64,000 nt of DNA from an uncultured Chitinophagaceae bacterium (lineage in GTDB: Bacteria > Bacteroidota > Bacteroidia > Chitinophagales > Chitinophagaceae). Numbering within the stretch: the stretch's first letter is position 1; each line of letters begins with the position of its first letter. The DNA lies in NCBI GenBank assembly GCA_937958995.1, contig CALGAP010000023.1, forward strand, positions 1-64,000, in the 5' to 3' direction. Position numbers and translations under genes: made by a program. Shown here in pieces: positions 61,376 to 64,000 of this stretch. Under the pieces are notes generated by a model. It had not been told where the DNA came from. It saw only the letters and a list, made by a program, of their open reading frames with translations, and searched no databases.

Positions 61376-62638
61376 TTACACAGTTTTTATTTTATATCCT
61401 CTCCATCCGAAATAGAAGGTAACGATAAAACAAAGTAAAGGTATGATGTACGCGTTTTGAATGCTGCCCGTGCTATCGCTGATGATGCCCATCAATGGCG
61501 GGAAAATAGCGCCGCCCACAATGGCCATTACCAGGAAAGAAGAAGCGATCTTGCTTTCTTCACCCAATCCCTTTATGCCCAACGCAAAAATGGTTGGGAA
61601 CATGATGGACATGAAGAAAGGCACGGCCACCACCGAATATACCGCCACTTTACCCTGCGTGGTGAGCGCAATGGCAAGCAATAAAATATTGATGAGCGAA
61701 TAAACTGAAAGCAATACCGGGGGCTTCACATACCGCATCAGCCAGGTGCCCGCAAATCGTCCCACCATAAAGCCGCCCATGGCAATCACACCCCATATAT
61801 ACGCCGCTTCTTTTTCGGGCAAGTTCATCACGGTGCGGGTGAATTTTACAAAATAACTGCCTACGCAAACCTGCGCGCCCACGTAAAACAGTTGCGCAAT
61901 GATGGCCCAGGTAACATGCGGATGACGGAATATTTTTAATGAAAAACCGCCATGACCACCCTCACTGTCTTCTTCTTTTATTTCAGGTATGCGTGTTACA
62001 AAAAATGCGATCGTTACCAACAAAACCACAATACCGATCACCAGGTAAGGTATTCGCACGGTATCGGCTTCCGTTTGCAGGTAGGCATTCAATTGTTCAG
62101 CCGACATAGCCGCCAGCTCTTCTTTGCTGTATTCAACGCCCGATAAAATAAATTGCCCGCCAATGATGGGCGCTACCACAGCCCCTACGCCATTGAACGA
62201 TTGCGCAAAATTGAGGCGCTGCTCCGAAGTGTCTTGCGTGCCCAGCTTGGTGATATAAGGATTGGCAACCGTCTCCAGGAAGGTGGCGCCGCTGGCAATA
62301 ATGAACAGTGCCACCAGGAACAACATATAACTACGCGATGAAGCCGCGGGTAAAAACAGCAGCGCTCCGGCCGCGTACAGGATCAGTCCAAACAACACGC
62401 CTTTCTTATAACCGTACTTATGCATAAACCATCCTGCGGGCAAGGCAATGGTGAAGTAACCGATATATACGGCAAAATCTACCAGCGACGATTGCGTGTC
62501 GGTGAGTTGTAATGCCTTCGTCAAATGCGGAATCAGGATCGGATTACTGTTGTGCAAAAAGGCCCAAAGAAAAAACAGGGATGTAACCAGTATAAACGCT
62601 ACCAGGTACTGGCCGGAAACTAGCGATCGTTTGGACAT
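61376..62638 (-). CDS. fucP: L-fucose:H+ symporter (MFS)
   Basis: A 420-residue, 12-helix transporter of the fucose-galactose-glucose family. SLFFLWAFLHNSNPILIPHL (part) in helix 1, FLETVANPYITKLG (FLETxANPY) in helix 4 and LNFAQSFNGVGAVVAPIIGG (part) in helix 5 are typical of FucP-like proteins. It begins 25 bases after an SDR gene and ends 3 bases before the next SDR gene. Its neighbours favour fucose as the substrate over glucose or galactose. Confidence 0.93.
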   Translation of the reverse strand: MSKRSLVSGQYLVAFILVTSLFFLWAFLHNSNPILIPHLTKALQLTDTQSSLVDFAVYIGYFTIALPAGWFMHKYGYKKGVLFGLILYAAGALLFLPAASSRSYMLFLVALFIIASGATFLETVANPYITKLGTQDTSEQRLNFAQSFNGVGAVVAPIIGGQFILSGVEYSKEELAAMSAEQLNAYLQTEADTVRIPYLVIGIVVLLVTIAFFVTRIPEIKEEDSEGGHGGFSLKIFRHPHVTWAIIAQLFYVGAQVCVGSYFVKFTRTVMNLPEKEAAYIWGVIAMGGFMVGRFAGTWLMRYVKPPVLLSVYSLINILLLAIALTTQGKVAVYSVVAVPFFMSIMFPTIFALGIKGLGEESKIASSFLVMAIVGGAIFPPLMGIISDSTGSIQNAYIIPLLCFIVTFYFGWRGYKIKTV

Positions 62639-62662
62639 GCAATCAGATTTATGTTTTGGTGG

Positions 62663-63445
62663 TTAAGTCAATGACCTGTCGAGATGCGTGTACCCGCCAT
62701 CCACAAACAATATCTGCCCCGTGGTATGACTCGATTTATCACTCAGCAGGAATATCACGGTGTTCGCAATTTCCTCGGCGGTTGTAAATCTTTTTTCCAA
62801 AGGAATCTTCGACACTATCTGCTCCAGCTTTTCTTTCGGGTTAGGCATCGAGTTAATCCAGCTTTCATATAAGGGCGTCCATACTTCTGCGGGTAATACC
62901 GTATTCACGCGGATAGAGTATTTCAACAATTCCACCGCCCATTCTCTCGTAAGTGCATTGATAGCTCCCTTGGCGGCGGCATATCCTGAAGTATTGCCCT
63001 GGCCCGTTACCGCTACCTTCGATCCTATATTTACAATGCTGCCTTTGGTTATTTTCAGATGCGGCAGCGCATAGTGCGCCAGGTTGTAGTAATGACTCAA
63101 ATTTTTGTGCAGCGATTCAAAGAATTTCTCCGGGCTTCCGTTTTCCAGTCCCACGCCGTCGTTAACGCCGGCATTATTAACCAGGCCATCTATTTTCCCG
63201 TACTTCTCCACGGTAAAATCAATCACTTCTTTGCAGGCTTCGGGTTTTGATAATTCCACCGCCACCGGGGCCGCTTTACCGCCCGATTTGATGATAGCAT
63301 CTACTATGGACTGGTTGTCTTGTTTGTTTCTGCCCGCCACTACTACGATTGCTTTTTCATCGGCCAATCCTTTGCTGATGGCGGCGCCGATGCCTTTGGC
63401 GCCACCGGTTACGATAAACACTTTTCCCGCTAAATTCAGATCCAT
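62663..63445 (-). CDS. SDR-family oxidoreductase, likely L-fucose dehydrogenase
   Basis: A 260-residue classical SDR: TGGAKGIGAAIS loop, NNAGVNDG, YAAAKGAI (Tyr-x3-Lys) and ILFVDGGYTHLDR. The VVVAGRNKQD strand 2 end with Arg suggests NADP. LINSMPN... and EKLEQIVSKIPL follow the active site. In the fucose operon it most likely oxidises L-fucose to L-fuconolactone. It is separated from the amidohydrolase gene by 8 bases. Confidence 0.88.
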   Translation of the reverse strand: MDLNLAGKVFIVTGGAKGIGAAISKGLADEKAIVVVAGRNKQDNQSIVDAIIKSGGKAAPVAVELSKPEACKEVIDFTVEKYGKIDGLVNNAGVNDGVGLENGSPEKFFESLHKNLSHYYNLAHYALPHLKITKGSIVNIGSKVAVTGQGNTSGYAAAKGAINALTREWAVELLKYSIRVNTVLPAEVWTPLYESWINSMPNPKEKLEQIVSKIPLEKRFTTAEEIANTVIFLLSDKSSHTTGQILFVDGGYTHLDRSLT

Positions 63446-63453
63446 ATCAGTTA

Positions 63454-64000
63454 TTACAGGTTATAAAATTGAATAGCGTTGCCGCCAAAAACTTTTTCTT
63501 TCTCTTCGTAGGAAAAGTTCTCCATGTATTTTTCCAGGAGACTTTTCCATTGTACATATATGCCCGAGAGCAACATTACCGGCCAGTCGCTGCCAAACAG
63601 CAGGCGGTCTGTGCCAAATGCTTCGAACACCACATCCAGGTAAGGATAAAAATCAGCCGCGCTCCATTGTTTCCAGTTCGCTTCGGTCAGCAAGCCGGAG
63701 AGTTTGCAATACACATGCGGCATCTTTGCCATTTCCTGCATCAGCTTCTTCCACTCTTCAATATTCTTATGTCGGATATCGGGTTTGGCGCAATGATCAA
63801 TCACCAGTTTCATATCGGGGAAAGCAGCAGCAAACTCCAGCGCGGGCTTCAGCTGGTGGTGATAGATCAGTATATCGTAAGTATAGTTATAAGGTTTGAG
63901 TGCGCTGACACCACGACGGAAATTTTCCCTTCCCAAAAAATCGATCGGTTCGCCCTGCACAATATGGCGGTAGCCTTTAATAATGTGATATTGGGAAAAA
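63454..64000 (-). CDS. Amidohydrolase, likely L-fuconolactonase (partial at window edge)
   Basis: The gene runs off the right edge; the visible frame continues beyond the GTG at 63960 (YHIIKGYRHIVQGEP) to 64000. It belongs to the amidohydrolase-2 family: LVIDHCAKPDI, VYCKLSGLLTEANW, LFGSDWPVM with the metal Asp are all typical of L-fuconolactone and L-rhamnono-lactone hydrolases. It shares the strand and spacing of the fucose genes and would be the second step. The N-terminal part, with the HxH metal motif, is outside the window. Confidence 0.85.
   Translation of the reverse strand, partial: FSQYHIIKGYRHIVQGEPIDFLGRENFRRGVSALKPYNYTYDILIYHHQLKPALEFAAAFPDMKLVIDHCAKPDIRHKNIEEWKKLMQEMAKMPHVYCKLSGLLTEANWKQWSAADFYPYLDVVFEAFGTDRLLFGSDWPVMLLSGIYVQWKSLLEKYMENFSYEEKEKVFGGNAIQFYNL

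Noticed and set aside
1..64000. CRISPR arrays, tRNA or rRNA genes
   Set aside because: None seen: no regularly spaced short repeats, and no recognisable cloverleaf or rRNA segments. A covariance-model search would be needed to exclude small RNAs.

Overview
The window looks like a chromosomal segment of a Bacteroidota bacterium, most likely of the family Chitinophagaceae. Pointers are a gliding-motility ABC ATPase (GldA type), many lipoproteins and outer-membrane barrels, a TonB-dependent receptor, BatB/BatC, the long three-domain form of IspG, and AT-rich intergenic spacers without strong Shine-Dalgarno sequences. No rRNA, tRNA, CRISPR array, integrase or transposase was seen. Most genes are on the minus strand.

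Layout. 89-7634: a repeat-bearing lipoprotein gene, then a tightly packed minus-strand operon (7634 to 743). It encodes an SdiA-regulated-type lipoprotein, a 1221-residue metallophosphoesterase / kinase-like / outer-membrane-barrel fusion, an HD-domain protein ending in a Pycsar-type transmembrane effector module, and a membrane-bound class III nucleotide cyclase with non-canonical base-specificity residues. 7763-14321: OM protein, endonuclease III, FtsB/DivIC, enolase, DUF4259, GldA and a GH130 lipoprotein. 14429-20978: two convergent inorganic-carbon modules. Each has a beta-carbonic anhydrase, a SulP transporter and a small membrane-anchored protein with an EEY-[MI]-HDHH motif and a C-terminal SPPP; an NhaD antiporter ends the plus-strand module. 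21151-26851: MHS-family transporter with a small membrane partner, divergent from acetyl-CoA synthetase, then an L,D-transpeptidase and an OM protein. 26945-29007: ECF sigma / anti-sigma pair and a small exported protein. 29272-34583: Kbl, RidA, a 3HCDH-like protein overlapping TsaB, an ArsR regulator with a persulfide dioxygenase-rhodanese, and a response regulator that has lost its receiver domain. 34789-46886: lipid A acyltransferase, an AmgK-like kinase fused to a RapZ-like domain plus a MurU-like nucleotidyltransferase, NadB, a galactose pair, a GyrI-like / DinB / WYL group, and IspG. 46912-52784: BatC and BatB, class D beta-lactamase homologue, trehalase. 52893-58276: four-gene envelope operon (membrane-anchored protein, vanadium-haloperoxidase-like lipoprotein, OM protein, TonB receptor). 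58433-64000: GH65 enzyme and an L-fucose catabolic operon that runs off the right edge.

Structural DNA. A family of long intergenic inverted repeats with a shared TGAACAAGGAA core sits just behind stop codons (about 9.9, 25.9, 42.5 and 60.5 kb, with a decayed half copy at 43.7 kb). A second family of GC-rich palindromes containing GGTGGCCCACC lies behind minus-strand genes at 48.6 and 58.4 kb.

The best candidates for undescribed biology are the cyclase / HD-PycTM / phosphoesterase-kinase-barrel operon and the mirrored carbonic anhydrase / SulP / HDHH-protein modules. All assignments come from reading the sequence; no database search was run.
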